This document shows, one piece after another, positions 13,640-22,926 of a stretch of DNA of 64,000 nucleotides. Each line of letters starts with the position of its first letter. The first letter of the stretch is position 1. A program made the position numbers and the translations under genes. The notes beneath the pieces were generated by a model. The model ran no database searches. It saw nothing but the letters and a program-made list of their open reading frames with translations, and was not told the origin of the DNA. The DNA is from Modicisalibacter ilicicola DSM 19980 (GTDB lineage Bacteria > Pseudomonadota > Gammaproteobacteria > Pseudomonadales > Halomonadaceae), in assembly GCF_900128925.1 (NCBI RefSeq), contig NZ_FQUJ01000006.1, positions 35,388-99,387 on the forward strand, written 5' to 3'.

Positions 13640-16141
13640 TCAGTCGGTATCGTAAAGCGCGGAGCGACGCCGCGCGCCGGCATCGCGTTCGGCCTGGGCG
13701 AGGGCGCGCTGCACCTCGCTGGCCACATAGCGGGCCAAGGCCTGCTCGTCCATTCCGGGGGCCGGGTGGACGTTGATATCGCCAATCGTGATCGTCACGG
13801 TGCCACCCGACGCGGCGGACATCGGCGCCCGGGTATCCAGCGGAATATCCGCCACGGCAGGCAGGCTGGCTGCGCCGATCGCCAGGCCGGCCCCGGCCTG
13901 CTTCATGCGCTTGCCGAAGGCCCCGATCTGTTTCAGCGGGGCATTCTCGTTGGCCGCCAGGCCCTTCTGATAGCCCGCCAGGGTATCAGCGCCGTGGCCC
14001 ATGAACACGCGGCTGGGCGACTTGATGCCGAGCTTGTCCTTGAACCAGCCCGAAACACTGCCGGCCACGCCGGTGATCTTTTTCTTGAGCGCGCCGAACT
14101 TGGCGCCGATGCCGCCGATCAGGCCGTCGATGATGGCGTTACCGAGGTACTTGAAGTCATCGCTGATCGTCACGCCGGCGGCTTCGAGCCCCGCGGTTAT
14201 TCCCCGATAGATCCACGCGATAGGGTTCCAGTTCATCAGAAGCCTCAGCGTGTCGCCGATGCCGTCATCGAAAGCATCCTTGACTTGCTGCCATCGCTCG
14301 CCGAACCAGGCGCTGATGCCGTCCCAGTGCTTGTAGACGTAGTAGGCCCCGGCGGCCAGTGCGGCCACGGCGGCGACGATGGCCATGATGGTCAGCGACA
14401 CCGGATTCAGCGACAGCAGGGTGAGGGCGTAGCGCACCGCGGCGATGGGGCCGAGGATCGAGCCCAGCAACACCAGCAGGCCGCCTCCGACCGCTACGGT
14501 GGCAGCAAGCCCCGCCGCCACAGTGGCCAACGTGCCGGCAAGCTCCGGGTTTTCCTTCATCCAGTTGCCGATGCCGCGGGTGATTTCGGTCACGTTCTGG
14601 ATCAGCTCGCGGAGCGGGCCCTGGTTGGTGTCTGTGATGGTGATGCCGATCTCTTGCCAGGCGCTGTTGAGGCCCTGCAGATCGCCCTGGATGTTGTCAG
14701 TCCTAGTTTTGGCGACTCGCGCATTTTCGCCAGCAGCGTTTTTCAAGATAGCAACGAACTTATCAACCCCTGCCTGGCCTTGCTGAGCAATAAGCTCCGC
14801 CATGCCGGAGCCCGCTTCCTCGCCAAAAATGGCCTTGAGGTAACCAGCGCGCTTGGCATTACCCATGTTCTCGGTGGCCTCGGCGATATCTGAAAGAATC
14901 TCGGGTATCTGGCGCAGATCGCCTTGACTGTCGGTCAGCTCAAGACTGAGCTCGCTTACGGCGTCCTTGGCCTTACCAACGGGTGCAGACAGACGGGACA
15001 TCATGGCGCGCAGGGTGGTTCCCGCCTGGCTGCCCTGTACGCCGATGTTGCCCAGCAGTCCGGCCATCGCCGCAGCCTGTTCCATCGTCAATCCCAGGCC
15101 TGACCCTGCGCCCAAGTACTTCATTGTATCGCCGAGCATTTCCAGATCGACATTGGCCCGGGTGGTGGTAGCGGTCAGTATGTCTCCAACGCGGCGCATA
15201 TTGCCCTCGACTTCCGGGTCAATCTTGAAGGCGCTACTGATGTTGGAGCTGATGTCGGCGGCACGATCGAGCTCGGTTCGGTTTGCCAGCGCGAGATTAA
15301 GCACCTCTTGCATTGACGACTTTATCGCTTCAGGACTGAAGTTGGCTCGGGCAAGAAACTCCTGTCCAGCCCCTACCTCTCCAGCGCTGAATGCAGTGCT
15401 CGCGCCGAGCTCTCGAGACTGATCCTTTAGCATCTTGAAGCGTGGGTCGTCTTTTTCCAGTCGGGTGACGGCCTGCACCGCGCTCATCTGCGCACCGTAG
15501 TCCACCCCGGGGGTGAGCAGCCGGGCACCGCCATAGAGCGCGGCACTGCCGCTAGCAAGGCCGCCGGCACCGGCTCCCACCATGCTGTTGGCCAGGCCTA
15601 CGCCGCGCTGATATTTGCGACTTGCCTCCTGCACGCGCCGTTGCTGCTGGGCGACCTGCTTGAGCTTCTGTTTCTGCTGATCCAGGTGCTCGTTGGACCC
15701 GCGTATCTGCTCGGCCATGCGGGTTTCAGCGCTGCCAAGGTCCTTGGTACCAATACCGGCTTCTTTAAGGCGGCCGCGCACCTGGCCAAGCTCTCGGCGC
15801 TGCTCGCCTAGCTTGTCGGTCAGTCCGTCCACCTTGCGCTTGGCCTTGAGAAAGTTCTCCTGGAATTGCTGGCTGGGGGCGTCGGTACGCTTCAGCCCTT
15901 CGCGCATGCGCTTCAGCTGCTCCTGCGCAGCGGCGAGGGCCTCGCCATTTTCGCGGGTGGCATCCTTGAGCTTGCGGAAGGAACTGATGTCGCGCTGCTG
16001 CTGGTTGAGCCGTTTTAGTTCCTCTCGGCTGGCCTTGAGGGCCTCGGCGGTCTTGCCGCTGCCGCGGGTGATGTTCTTGAGCGGACCGGTGACCCGGTCG
16101 ACTGCGTCGAGGATGACTTGCAGCTTGAGATCGCGGGCCAT
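13640..16141 (-). CDS. T: tail tape measure protein T
   Basis: An 833-residue tape measure, the ruler for tail length. The first 200 residues are coiled coil rich in Gln, Lys and Arg. A TP901-type core follows (PGVDYGAQMSAVQAVTRL, ASTAFSAGEVGAGQEFLARANFSPEAI), then a hydrophobic block (about 540-620; LAGTLATVAAGLAATVAVGGGLLVLLGSI and AIVAAVAALAAGAYYVYKHW). The C-terminus is basic. Its length is close to that of P2 gpT (815 residues), so the tail should be of P2 length. It follows E' after nine bases. Confidence 0.94.
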   Translation of the reverse strand: MARDLKLQVILDAVDRVTGPLKNITRGSGKTAEALKASREELKRLNQQQRDISSFRKLKDATRENGEALAAAQEQLKRMREGLKRTDAPSQQFQENFLKAKRKVDGLTDKLGEQRRELGQVRGRLKEAGIGTKDLGSAETRMAEQIRGSNEHLDQQKQKLKQVAQQQRRVQEASRKYQRGVGLANSMVGAGAGGLASGSAALYGGARLLTPGVDYGAQMSAVQAVTRLEKDDPRFKMLKDQSRELGASTAFSAGEVGAGQEFLARANFSPEAIKSSMQEVLNLALANRTELDRAADISSNISSAFKIDPEVEGNMRRVGDILTATTTRANVDLEMLGDTMKYLGAGSGLGLTMEQAAAMAGLLGNIGVQGSQAGTTLRAMMSRLSAPVGKAKDAVSELSLELTDSQGDLRQIPEILSDIAEATENMGNAKRAGYLKAIFGEEAGSGMAELIAQQGQAGVDKFVAILKNAAGENARVAKTRTDNIQGDLQGLNSAWQEIGITITDTNQGPLRELIQNVTEITRGIGNWMKENPELAGTLATVAAGLAATVAVGGGLLVLLGSILGPIAAVRYALTLLSLNPVSLTIMAIVAAVAALAAGAYYVYKHWDGISAWFGERWQQVKDAFDDGIGDTLRLLMNWNPIAWIYRGITAGLEAAGVTISDDFKYLGNAIIDGLIGGIGAKFGALKKKITGVAGSVSGWFKDKLGIKSPSRVFMGHGADTLAGYQKGLAANENAPLKQIGAFGKRMKQAGAGLAIGAASLPAVADIPLDTRAPMSAASGGTVTITIGDINVHPAPGMDEQALARYVASEVQRALAQAERDAGARRRSALYDTD

Positions 16142-16149
16142 GTCGGTCC

Positions 16150-16625
16150 TTAGCGTGTCGGTTGATCGGTCTGGCTGCGGATTCTGGCGCGTTCACGCCA
16201 CTCCATCAGCTCGGTGAGGGGCATGGCGGCCATGTCCTCCGGCCGCCAGTGGAACACCATGGCAAGGTCCGCCATGGCGTCGTCTACGCTTCGAGGTAGT
16301 CCGGGTTCTCCCCCTTGGCCCGCTTCGGCAGCAAAAAACCCGCCACCACGCCGCCCAGCTGCACCATATCCGCCGGGTCCAGGTTGCGTAGCTCCGCATC
16401 GGTCAATGCGGGATCGGTGATACGGGGCAGCACCTTGCATAGCGCCGACACGTCCATCTGCAGCACGTCCGTCAGGCTGACGCCGCGTAGGGCGCCGGAC
16501 AGCGGTTTGCGCACGGTGATGGTGGCAACGCTTTGCTTGCCGCGCTGGATGGGCGTGTCGAGCTCCACGGTTTCGGTGGTGACGCTGGACGCTGCGGGGG
16601 CTTGCTTCTGTTCCTGCTCGCTCAT
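16150..16625 (-). CDS. E': tail assembly protein E+E' (programmed -1 frameshift product)
   Basis: Translation begins at the E start (16625), slips -1 at TTTTTTG (16338-16332) and ends at 16150. The E' frame gives GFFAAEAGQGGEPGLPRSVDDAMADLAMVFHW then PEDMAAMPLTELMEWRERARIR, the conserved gpE' end of P2-like phages. The pair E and E+E' acts as tail-assembly chaperone, like lambda G and GT. The slippery heptamer and the overlap of E' with E match P2. Confidence 0.9.
16284..16625 (-). CDS. E: tail assembly protein E
   Basis: A 113-residue protein, homologue of P2 gpE: VELDTPIQRGKQSVATITVRKPLSGALRGVSLTDVLQMDVSALCKVLPRITDPALTDAE, then LDPADMVQLGGVVAGFLLPK. It is the short, unshifted product; the frameshift site lies in the codons for GFL near its C-terminus. 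It lies between the tube gene FII and the tape measure. Confidence 0.93.
   Translation of the reverse strand: MSEQEQKQAPAASSVTTETVELDTPIQRGKQSVATITVRKPLSGALRGVSLTDVLQMDVSALCKVLPRITDPALTDAELRNLDPADMVQLGGVVAGFLLPKRAKGENPDYLEA
16332..16338 (-). promoter_or_regulatory. -1 ribosomal frameshift site (T TTT TTG)
   Basis: Minus-strand GG-TTTTTTG-CTG in the end of gene E. It is the same slippery sequence used by P2 for E+E'. Both reading frames downstream encode conserved protein. Confidence 0.88.
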
Positions 16626-16703
16626 GGGTCTCTCCTGGGGGTTGATGATGGCTTGTGTTGCTGGGCCGGCCTGCTGGCCGGCGCTGGATGGATCGATGGG
16701 CGC

Positions 16704-17213
16704 TTATACGCCGAGATTCCGGCGGCGTTGGGCGTAGCGGTCTACGCCGCGCACCTTGAACACCATGCCGGGCACGTCGCGCTCGATAAGCTCCTCGCCG
16801 TCGACGGTCAGTTTGTAGTAACTGACGGTGGTGGTGACCGAGATAGTGTTGTTGTCGCCCTTTGATGCTTCGCCCATGGCGATTGTCTTGTGGCGTCCGC
16901 GCACGACGATCTCGACCGGGACGGTCTCGCCGGTCTCGTCGCTCTCATAGCTGCCGGTCATGCGCAGCAGCGCCGCGTCATGGATGGGCGAGCCAAAGCT
17001 GTCGAAGATCTCGGCGATCATGCCGCCGGCGGTCCAATCGAACTCCTGCAGCTGGGCGCCCTGGTCGACCTCGATCGGGCCTTCCATGCCGCCGCCCTCG
17101 TACTCGACCATGCGCCGGGCGAGTTCCGGCAGCGTGAGGGACGGAATCTGGCCCTGCCAGTTGTTGCCGTCGCCGAACAGGTTGAAATCTTTCAGAATCT
17201 TGGGAAGTGCCAT
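16704..17213 (-). CDS. FII: tail tube protein FII
   Basis: A 169-residue major tail tube protein: MALPKILKDFNLFGDGNNWQGQIPSLTLPELARRMVEYEGGGMEGPIEVDQG, then MEASKGDN-like and ELIERDVPGMVFKVRGVDRYA near the end. The length is that of P2 FII (172). It follows the sheath gene by 14 bases. Confidence 0.95.
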   Translation of the reverse strand: MALPKILKDFNLFGDGNNWQGQIPSLTLPELARRMVEYEGGGMEGPIEVDQGAQLQEFDWTAGGMIAEIFDSFGSPIHDAALLRMTGSYESDETGETVPVEIVVRGRHKTIAMGEASKGDNNTISVTTTVSYYKLTVDGEELIERDVPGMVFKVRGVDRYAQRRRNLGV

Positions 17214-17227
17214 GGTCTATCTCCTGT

Positions 17228-18742
17228 TTAAGCGGCGGCGACACGGTCGGCGAAGTCGACCAGGTAACGGTCGGTGATGCGCTGCTGCAGCATCAGGTTC
17301 TCGAGCGGTGGTACCGGGGTGTAGTCGTAGTCGATGTAGAGCTTGCCGGCCTTGAGCACCTCGGGGCTGTTGATCTCTTCGTCGAACCAGGCTTCACCGC
17401 CCAGCAGATAGCCGAGACGAATCAGCTCGCGGAACTTGGCATTGATGCCTTCGACGATGTCCTTGACCGGGCTGGGGTGCATGGGCTTGTCCACGGCCCA
17501 GAGGTGCGCCTCGGCGATGGTGTCGGCGAGTACCTGGGCGGTGCGGGTGTAGTTCTCGAACGCAAACAGCGGATCGATGGAGCAGGTGCGCGAGCCCCAG
17601 AAGCGGTAGCCGCCACGGTTGATCAGCGTGGTGACCTCGTGGCTGTTGAGATAGCCCGCATCCGTGGCCGGGTCCTGCAGATCCCAGAACACGTCCTGGC
17701 TGATGCCGCTGACGCCGTTGACGGCGATGTTGGAAAGCGTCTTGTGCCAGCCGATCTCGTTGTCCAGCTTGGCGCGCAGGCCGAGGGCCCGGGCCACGGC
17801 ACTATGGTTGCGGGTGGACTGGGTGACGGTGTCGAAGCCGGTGAAGTCCGGCCAGATCACCATGACCTCGCGGGCGCCGAAGTTCTCGCGGTACATGGCC
17901 GCTTCTTCCTTGGTCTTGCTGTCGCCGGCGGAGGCGTAGACGAAGGCGCGCAGCTTCTGGCCGATGGCGATCAGCTCGCTGGTCACGTCCGCGTCGTCGA
18001 GCTCCGGCACGCCGAGTATGCGCGGCTTGACGCCGAAGCGCTGCTCGGCGGCCAGCAGCGCCTGCATGCCGGTCTTCTTGCCGGTGAGTGGGTCGACACC
18101 GCCGATGACATTGGCCTTGGTCTCGGCATCGTCGACACCCTCCGCGACCCGAACCACGACCACCAACGTCTTGGCCTGCTTGACGATGGCATCCAGCGAT
18201 CGGGCCAGGGTGCCTTCCTCGCCGGCATTGCCGATGGCGGCGTAGATATCCGTGACCAGTACCGGCGTATCCAGCGGCAGGGGTTCGTCCTGGCCGCCGG
18301 TCAGGTTCTGGTAACCGATGGCGGAGACCACGCCCGCGCCGGTGCCACTCTCGGCGGCGGTGACCAGGGCCGCGGCTTCCGGCGCGCCGTTGATTGCCGT
18401 AGCTACCTCGGCGGCGGTGCTGGTAATGGCGCCCTCGATGTCGGTCGCCAGGCGGACGTTGATGTCTTTGCCGCTGACGCTGACCGCCAGCGCTTGAGAG
18501 ACGTCGGCGGGATCGAGATAGCGAACGCGGATGGCGTTGCCGTCGGTGCCTGCCGAAGCGGCAGTATAGGAGACGCCTGAATTGGCCGCGGCGAAGTCGA
18601 GGGTCAAGGCGGCAGCCACACCGGCGGCGGCTTCGGGGGCGGTGCCTATCAGACCAATGACCGCGGTGGAAACGGTGCGAATCGGGCGGGTGCCCTCGTT
18701 GATTTCGACGACGCGGACGCCGTGATGGTAATCCTGGGCCAT
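17228..18742 (-). CDS. FI: tail sheath protein FI, with inserted domain
   Basis: A 504-residue contractile sheath, longer than P2 FI (396). The N-terminal YHHGVRVVEINEGTRPIRTVSTAVIGLIGTAP and the C-terminal GEAWFDEEINSPEVLKAGKLYIDYDYTPVPPLENL are typical. The extra length is a domain at about 42-145 (SYTAASAGTDGNAIRVRYLDP, then TDIEGAITSTAAEVATAINGAPEAAALVTA, ending GGQDEPLPL), of the kind found in other surface-exposed phage proteins. ATG 18742 fits the family start. First gene of the F operon behind an Ogr dyad. Confidence 0.94.
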   Translation of the reverse strand: MAQDYHHGVRVVEINEGTRPIRTVSTAVIGLIGTAPEAAAGVAAALTLDFAAANSGVSYTAASAGTDGNAIRVRYLDPADVSQALAVSVSGKDINVRLATDIEGAITSTAAEVATAINGAPEAAALVTAAESGTGAGVVSAIGYQNLTGGQDEPLPLDTPVLVTDIYAAIGNAGEEGTLARSLDAIVKQAKTLVVVVRVAEGVDDAETKANVIGGVDPLTGKKTGMQALLAAEQRFGVKPRILGVPELDDADVTSELIAIGQKLRAFVYASAGDSKTKEEAAMYRENFGAREVMVIWPDFTGFDTVTQSTRNHSAVARALGLRAKLDNEIGWHKTLSNIAVNGVSGISQDVFWDLQDPATDAGYLNSHEVTTLINRGGYRFWGSRTCSIDPLFAFENYTRTAQVLADTIAEAHLWAVDKPMHPSPVKDIVEGINAKFRELIRLGYLLGGEAWFDEEINSPEVLKAGKLYIDYDYTPVPPLENLMLQQRITDRYLVDFADRVAAA

Positions 18743-18829
18743 GATGGGCTCCTGCGCAGGGTGAGCGATTGGCAATGCATTGCGTGCTGCCATGCTTGCC
18801 CGCGCGGGCGCGAGGCTCTAGTAAAACGG

Positions 18830-18852
18830 GTTGTAACGCGGGATTTTACAAC
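18830..18852. promoter_or_regulatory. Ogr-type late promoter dyad (P_F)
   Basis: GTTGTAA, nine bases, TTACAAC. It lies about 90-110 bases upstream of the FI start, where a -55 activator site of a late promoter would be expected. Matches the dyads at 23624 and 29604 in length (23 bp) and arms. Confidence 0.75.
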
Positions 18853-18913
18853 ATTGGGCACGCAGAAAGCCCGCCGGGCGGCGGGCATCGGGTGGGTTTG
18901 GGTCAGTCTAGTG

Positions 18914-19453
18914 CTACCAGGAGATTGCCTCGAGCGCGGCGCGATCCTCGGCGGCGAGCGCCGACTCTATCTGATCCTTCAACTCCCAGGCATGCGCATA
19001 CTGTGCGCTGACGTGCTGCTGGGCGGCCTGGGCGAGGTCGACGATCTCTTGCGCGGTGAGCTGATACGTCGTGTCCGACTCGGCTCGGAACGGCAGCGTA
19101 CTGGTCGTGTCGCCGTTGGTAAGCATCAGCTGCGCGGATACCGCCAGGCCGGTGATGTTCTCGCGGTCGCGAGCGCGTGTCTGGACGACATCTTGAGTGC
19201 CGTTGAAATCGTGCGTGAAGCCGGCATCGATCGCCGCTTCACGTGCTCTATCGATAGCATGGCGCTTTATCTCGGCGATCTCGCTGAGCGTCGCGCCGGC
19301 GGGCGGCGTGAATTCGTTACCGTCATAATGCCAGCCAATCTGTATGTTCGTGCGTCCATCGAATTCTACCCACTCAATCGATGGGTGAAATCGCCCTTTG
19401 GGATCGATGTCCGTGATTTCGGCCACAGTGCCGTCATTAATACGTGCCCACAT
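18914..19453 (-). CDS. DUF4376 protein, probable tail fibre accessory (G position)
   Basis: A 179-residue protein. The N-terminal half (MWARINDGTVAEITDIDPKGRFHPSIEWVEF, GWHYDGNEFTPP) resembles tail-fibre tip or assembly proteins. The C-terminal half (IAEIKRHAIDRAREAAIDAGFTHDFNGTQDVVQTRARDRENITGLAV) is a DUF4376 domain. It lies after the tail fibre gene H, where P2 has the fibre chaperone G. ATG 19453 has GAGGTGG upstream. A role in fibre assembly or as a fibre tip is inferred from position. Confidence 0.75.
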   Translation of the reverse strand: MWARINDGTVAEITDIDPKGRFHPSIEWVEFDGRTNIQIGWHYDGNEFTPPAGATLSEIAEIKRHAIDRAREAAIDAGFTHDFNGTQDVVQTRARDRENITGLAVSAQLMLTNGDTTSTLPFRAESDTTYQLTAQEIVDLAQAAQQHVSAQYAHAWELKDQIESALAAEDRAALEAISW

Positions 19454-19455
19454 AA

Positions 19456-21042
19456 TTACCACCTCACTATTACGATACCGTCACCACCCCGGCCACCAGA
19501 ACCGCCGCCCGATCTCGCGCCGCCACCGCCACACCCTGACGTGCCAGCGGACCCAGAAACTCCGGTTGATGCTGATCCGCGACCGATGCCTGAGTAGAAA
19601 GACGCACCTCCATTACTGGATGCTATCGTGCTGGCCGATGGCGAAGACGCATCGCCGACAAGATTTACATCTCCTCCCGTCGCGATCCCGCCGTCGGCGC
19701 CGTCTCCAACCTCTCCGTCGTGGTCACCACCATTGCCGCCCGTCGCGGTAATGTAAGGCCCGAATGACGATGTCCCACCAGAGTGTCCGTCTTCAATTGA
19801 GCCAGCACCACCGGCGCCAACGGTGACCTGGACGCTTTCAACGCCGGTTAGATCGATCAATCCGATACCTGTACCACCGCCAGCGCCGCCTGAACCGGCT
19901 GAACTGCTGGCCGGTCCCGCTCCACCACCGCCGGCTCCGGTTACCGCAACGAACGCTTTCCGACGACCATCTCTCAGATCTTGAGGTACATTCCACGTCG
20001 ACACACCTGGCGACGTGAACGACGCAATATTCTGGAATCCCATGCCGGCATCAATAGCGGCGCGAACACCAGCTGGGTGAGCAGATCGATCATCTAGCTC
20101 ACCGTATAAATGTTCGCCGATACTGGCCATTTCAACGATACCGGCAACATCTACTGTCGCGGCGGTGGTGTTTCCCCGGGTTCGAATTTCTGTCCATTCT
20201 TGCCAGTTACCAGGGCCACCCGTCCTATACATGAGGTTATTATTATAAGAACTGCTAACCAATTGAGTGGCTGACCCACCAAATCCCGCGGAAAAGACAA
20301 TCAGTGCCGCACTGTTGTCACCATGAGGATTACCATTGGAACTCGGTAGCAACCTATAGAATCCCGGCGTGGTGGCCTGATCGGCATCGTTGATGACCGG
20401 CATCATGTCGGCTGGTCTGCCCAATCCGTATTGGCTGAATGCCTGGAATGTACCCAACGCCGTCATCGCATCGGCATTGTCGTCGCCGGCCAATGCCGTT
20501 TCTTGGTTTGCTAGCTTTATCATGCCCTGTAGCGACTCCGTCGCGGACGGATGGTTACGGCTCTGCTCGTGCTCATCGAGCTGGGTGTCGACATACTCCC
20601 GCGTCGCGAGCACCACGCTGGGATCAATTTTGAGCGTCACGGCGGCGGTGTCGGAGACTTCGAGCACGAAACGCACGGTCTGGGTGCGGCTGGAACCCTC
20701 TGACAGCACCGGCTTGTAGGTCTCCGGATAGTTGCCGATGCCGATCAGGTCGCCGTCGGCGTCGATGATGCCGATCTCGCGAATCGTCCAGCCGCCCACG
20801 TCCGGCGGCAATACCTGCTCGACGACAATCCATGATGGATTGTCCGGGTCGATTTCACTGGTGTTGATGGGCGCGCGGCGCACCTCGTTGATCAGTGCCG
20901 TGGCACCACTATCGGGCTGGGGCAGCGTGCCGCCACCGTCGCCGACGGCCAATTGGGCGATGCTGATGGTGCTCCCGAGAGCCACGGCGTTGGCGAGTTT
21001 CGCCTGGCCGACATCGGTGAGCAGCGTGTAGAACTGAGCCAT
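19456..21042 (-). CDS. H: tail fibre protein H with glycine-rich tip
   Basis: A 528-residue tail fibre. The N-terminal 150 residues are the P2 gpH baseplate-binding domain (FYTLLTDVGQAKLANAVALGSTISIAQLAVGDGGG, GWTIREIGIIDADGDLIGIGNYPETYKP). The middle holds a pyocin-knob-like block (TPGFYRLLP, NWQEWTEIRTRGN). The last 160 residues are glycine-rich (GAGGGGAGPASSSAGSGGAG, ending GGRGGDGIVIVRW). Such glycine-rich tips bind the receptor in several phages, so it determines host range. Codon and base use in the C-terminal third are more AT-rich than in neighbouring tail genes. Confidence 0.92.
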   Translation of the reverse strand: MAQFYTLLTDVGQAKLANAVALGSTISIAQLAVGDGGGTLPQPDSGATALINEVRRAPINTSEIDPDNPSWIVVEQVLPPDVGGWTIREIGIIDADGDLIGIGNYPETYKPVLSEGSSRTQTVRFVLEVSDTAAVTLKIDPSVVLATREYVDTQLDEHEQSRNHPSATESLQGMIKLANQETALAGDDNADAMTALGTFQAFSQYGLGRPADMMPVINDADQATTPGFYRLLPSSNGNPHGDNSAALIVFSAGFGGSATQLVSSSYNNNLMYRTGGPGNWQEWTEIRTRGNTTAATVDVAGIVEMASIGEHLYGELDDRSAHPAGVRAAIDAGMGFQNIASFTSPGVSTWNVPQDLRDGRRKAFVAVTGAGGGGAGPASSSAGSGGAGGGTGIGLIDLTGVESVQVTVGAGGAGSIEDGHSGGTSSFGPYITATGGNGGDHDGEVGDGADGGIATGGDVNLVGDASSPSASTIASSNGGASFYSGIGRGSASTGVSGSAGTSGCGGGGARSGGGSGGRGGDGIVIVRW

Positions 21043-21054
21043 GCGGTGTCCTCG

Positions 21055-21672
21055 TTATTGCGGATAGACGGTTGTGGTGTCGATGCTGTCGGTGGCCAGG
21101 CCGACGAAAAACGGCCCGGCGACCCGGGATTCCGGCGCGATGAACGGGTAGACGGCGGTGACGTCGCCGTCGTAAACAGTCGTGCCGACGTAGGCGGTGC
21201 CACGCGACTCGCCGAGCAGGTCCAGCCCGGTGATGTGGCGCGTCAATGGCTTGGCATCATCGACGAGCCGGGTGAGCTCGGTGTACATGGCATCGGTGAT
21301 GCCGGTATCGAGCACGCCGATACGTAACGCGAACGTCCCGGGCGCACCCTGGGGCTGCTGCTGCCACCACTCATCAACCTCGAGCAGGTAGCCGAGCGGC
21401 TCGACGACCCGACGCAGCGCCGAGATGGTCCCCTTGCGCTGGTGGACGTAGAACGCGGCGCTTATGACGCCGCGCTTGGTGGCTTCCGACCAGGTGGTGT
21501 CCCAGCGATCGACGCTGAATGCCCAGGCGAGGTAGGGCAGCAGGTGGGCGGGGCAGGTGGCCGGGCTCCACAGTTGGCGCAGCGGTACCGGGACGCGCTG
21601 AATCTCGGCCAGGGCCGTGGCGACATGACGTTCCAGCGGCGTGGCATTGGGTGGCAGCAACGAATTACTCAT
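21055..21672 (-). CDS. I: tail protein I
   Basis: A 205-residue baseplate protein of the P2 gpI family: LLPPNATPLERHVATALAEIQRVPVPLRQLWSPATCPAHLLPYLAWAFSVDRWD, then SAFYVHQRKGTISALRRVVEPLGY. It links baseplate and tail fibres. It overlaps J by eight bases. Confidence 0.94.
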   Translation of the reverse strand: MSNSLLPPNATPLERHVATALAEIQRVPVPLRQLWSPATCPAHLLPYLAWAFSVDRWDTTWSEATKRGVISAAFYVHQRKGTISALRRVVEPLGYLLEVDEWWQQQPQGAPGTFALRIGVLDTGITDAMYTELTRLVDDAKPLTRHITGLDLLGESRGTAYVGTTVYDGDVTAVYPFIAPESRVAGPFFVGLATDSIDTTTVYPQ

Positions 21673-22576
21673 CGATGCCTCCGATCACGACACTCGTGCC
21701 GGTGCAGTGCGCGGCCTGGGTCTCGTCGAGCACCACATCGGCCAACGGTGCAGCGAGTTCGACCCGCTGCACCCCCTCGACGTGCAGCACCGCATAGAGG
21801 GCGCTCAAACGGATATCGCGGCCAATGCGCCGTTGCGTGGTGACGTAGGCCTCCAGGGCAGATTCGGCGGCGGCGAGGATCGGTTCCTGCTCCGGCCCCG
21901 GGTAGACGTAGAGGGTGGCATCGACGCTGTAGTTGACGATGGCGGCAGATTGCACAGTGAGCCGGTCACCGACCGGGCGCACATCCTCGGCGGACAATGC
22001 GGTCGTGACGGTATCGAGCAGATCTTGCGATGCGGTGCCATCGCCCAGCCGCGAGAGCACGGTAACCAGCGCCTCGGCAGGGGCCGGGCTGATCGCCGTG
22101 GCATCGGCGACACGACCATCGGCGCTCAGTGCATGGAATATGTAGGCGCCCCGCGGGCCGGCGACGCTCAAGCCCTCGAACGCCCTCTGCGCACGCAGGC
22201 GAAGATCGTCGTCGCTCTCGTAGGTGGCCGGTACCGGCGGCACGGCATCCGGGTCACCGGGGTCGATAGTGAGGCGCTCGACGTTGTAGTTGGCGGATAG
22301 CTGATCCAGGTCGCTATCGCGGCTGAACGCGAGCATTACGGCTTTTGCCGCCTCGTTGACGCGCTGCCGCCAGTGCAGTTCTCGGTAGGCGTTTTCCTGG
22401 CATAGCTTGGTCAGGGGTTCGGATTCGATTTCCAACAACGCGGCGATGGCGTCCTGCTCGTCGGCAGGGTAGAGCGCGACCAGGGCGGCCTTGCGTTCGG
22501 CGAGGATGGTCTCGTAATCGAGGGACTCGACGACATCCGGGGCCGGCAGACGCGAAAGATCGATGGGGTTGCTCAT
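21665..22576 (-). CDS. J: baseplate assembly protein J
   Basis: A 303-residue homologue of P2 gpJ, the wedge protein related to T4 gp6. Marked by IDLSRLPAPDVVESLDYETILAERKAALVALYP, AVMLAFSRDSDLDQLSANYNVERL, and YESDDDLRLRAQRAFEGLSVAGPRGAYIFHALS. The four-base overlap with W is normal for the V operon. Confidence 0.95.
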   Translation of the reverse strand: MSNPIDLSRLPAPDVVESLDYETILAERKAALVALYPADEQDAIAALLEIESEPLTKLCQENAYRELHWRQRVNEAAKAVMLAFSRDSDLDQLSANYNVERLTIDPGDPDAVPPVPATYESDDDLRLRAQRAFEGLSVAGPRGAYIFHALSADGRVADATAISPAPAEALVTVLSRLGDGTASQDLLDTVTTALSAEDVRPVGDRLTVQSAAIVNYSVDATLYVYPGPEQEPILAAAESALEAYVTTQRRIGRDIRLSALYAVLHVEGVQRVELAAPLADVVLDETQAAHCTGTSVVIGGIDE

Positions 22577-22926
22577 GCGCTGGCTCCTGTTACCGGTATT
22601 GCCAGCGTGATCTCGTCACCCTCGGCGGTGATGGCGTCGAGTTCGAGGGTCGCGGTGCCGGGCTGGGTGGTGCTGACGCTCTTGCGGATGGCCTGCACGC
22701 GGATGCGCGGCTCCCAGCGCAGCAGGGCCATGATGGCGGCGCTATAGGCTTGCAGCAGGGTGGCGTCGTGCAGCGGCTGGTCGATGAGATCGGGCAACAG
22801 GCTGCCGTAGTCGCGGCGCATCACGCGGGTGCCGATGGGCGTAGTGAGGATGTCGCGCACGCTCTGGCGGATATGATCGAGGCCGTCGATGCGGCGGCCG
22901 GTTTGGGCGTTCATGCCGGGCATCAC
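22573..22926 (-). CDS. W: baseplate protein W (gp25-like)
   Basis: A 117-residue baseplate protein of the GPW/gp25 family: HIRQSVRDILTTPIGTRVMRRDYGSLLPDLIDQPLHDATLLQAYSAAIMALLRWEPRIRV. It overlaps the stop of V by four bases. In T4 the homologue starts sheath assembly. Confidence 0.95.
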   Translation of the reverse strand: MMPGMNAQTGRRIDGLDHIRQSVRDILTTPIGTRVMRRDYGSLLPDLIDQPLHDATLLQAYSAAIMALLRWEPRIRVQAIRKSVSTTQPGTATLELDAITAEGDEITLAIPVTGASA

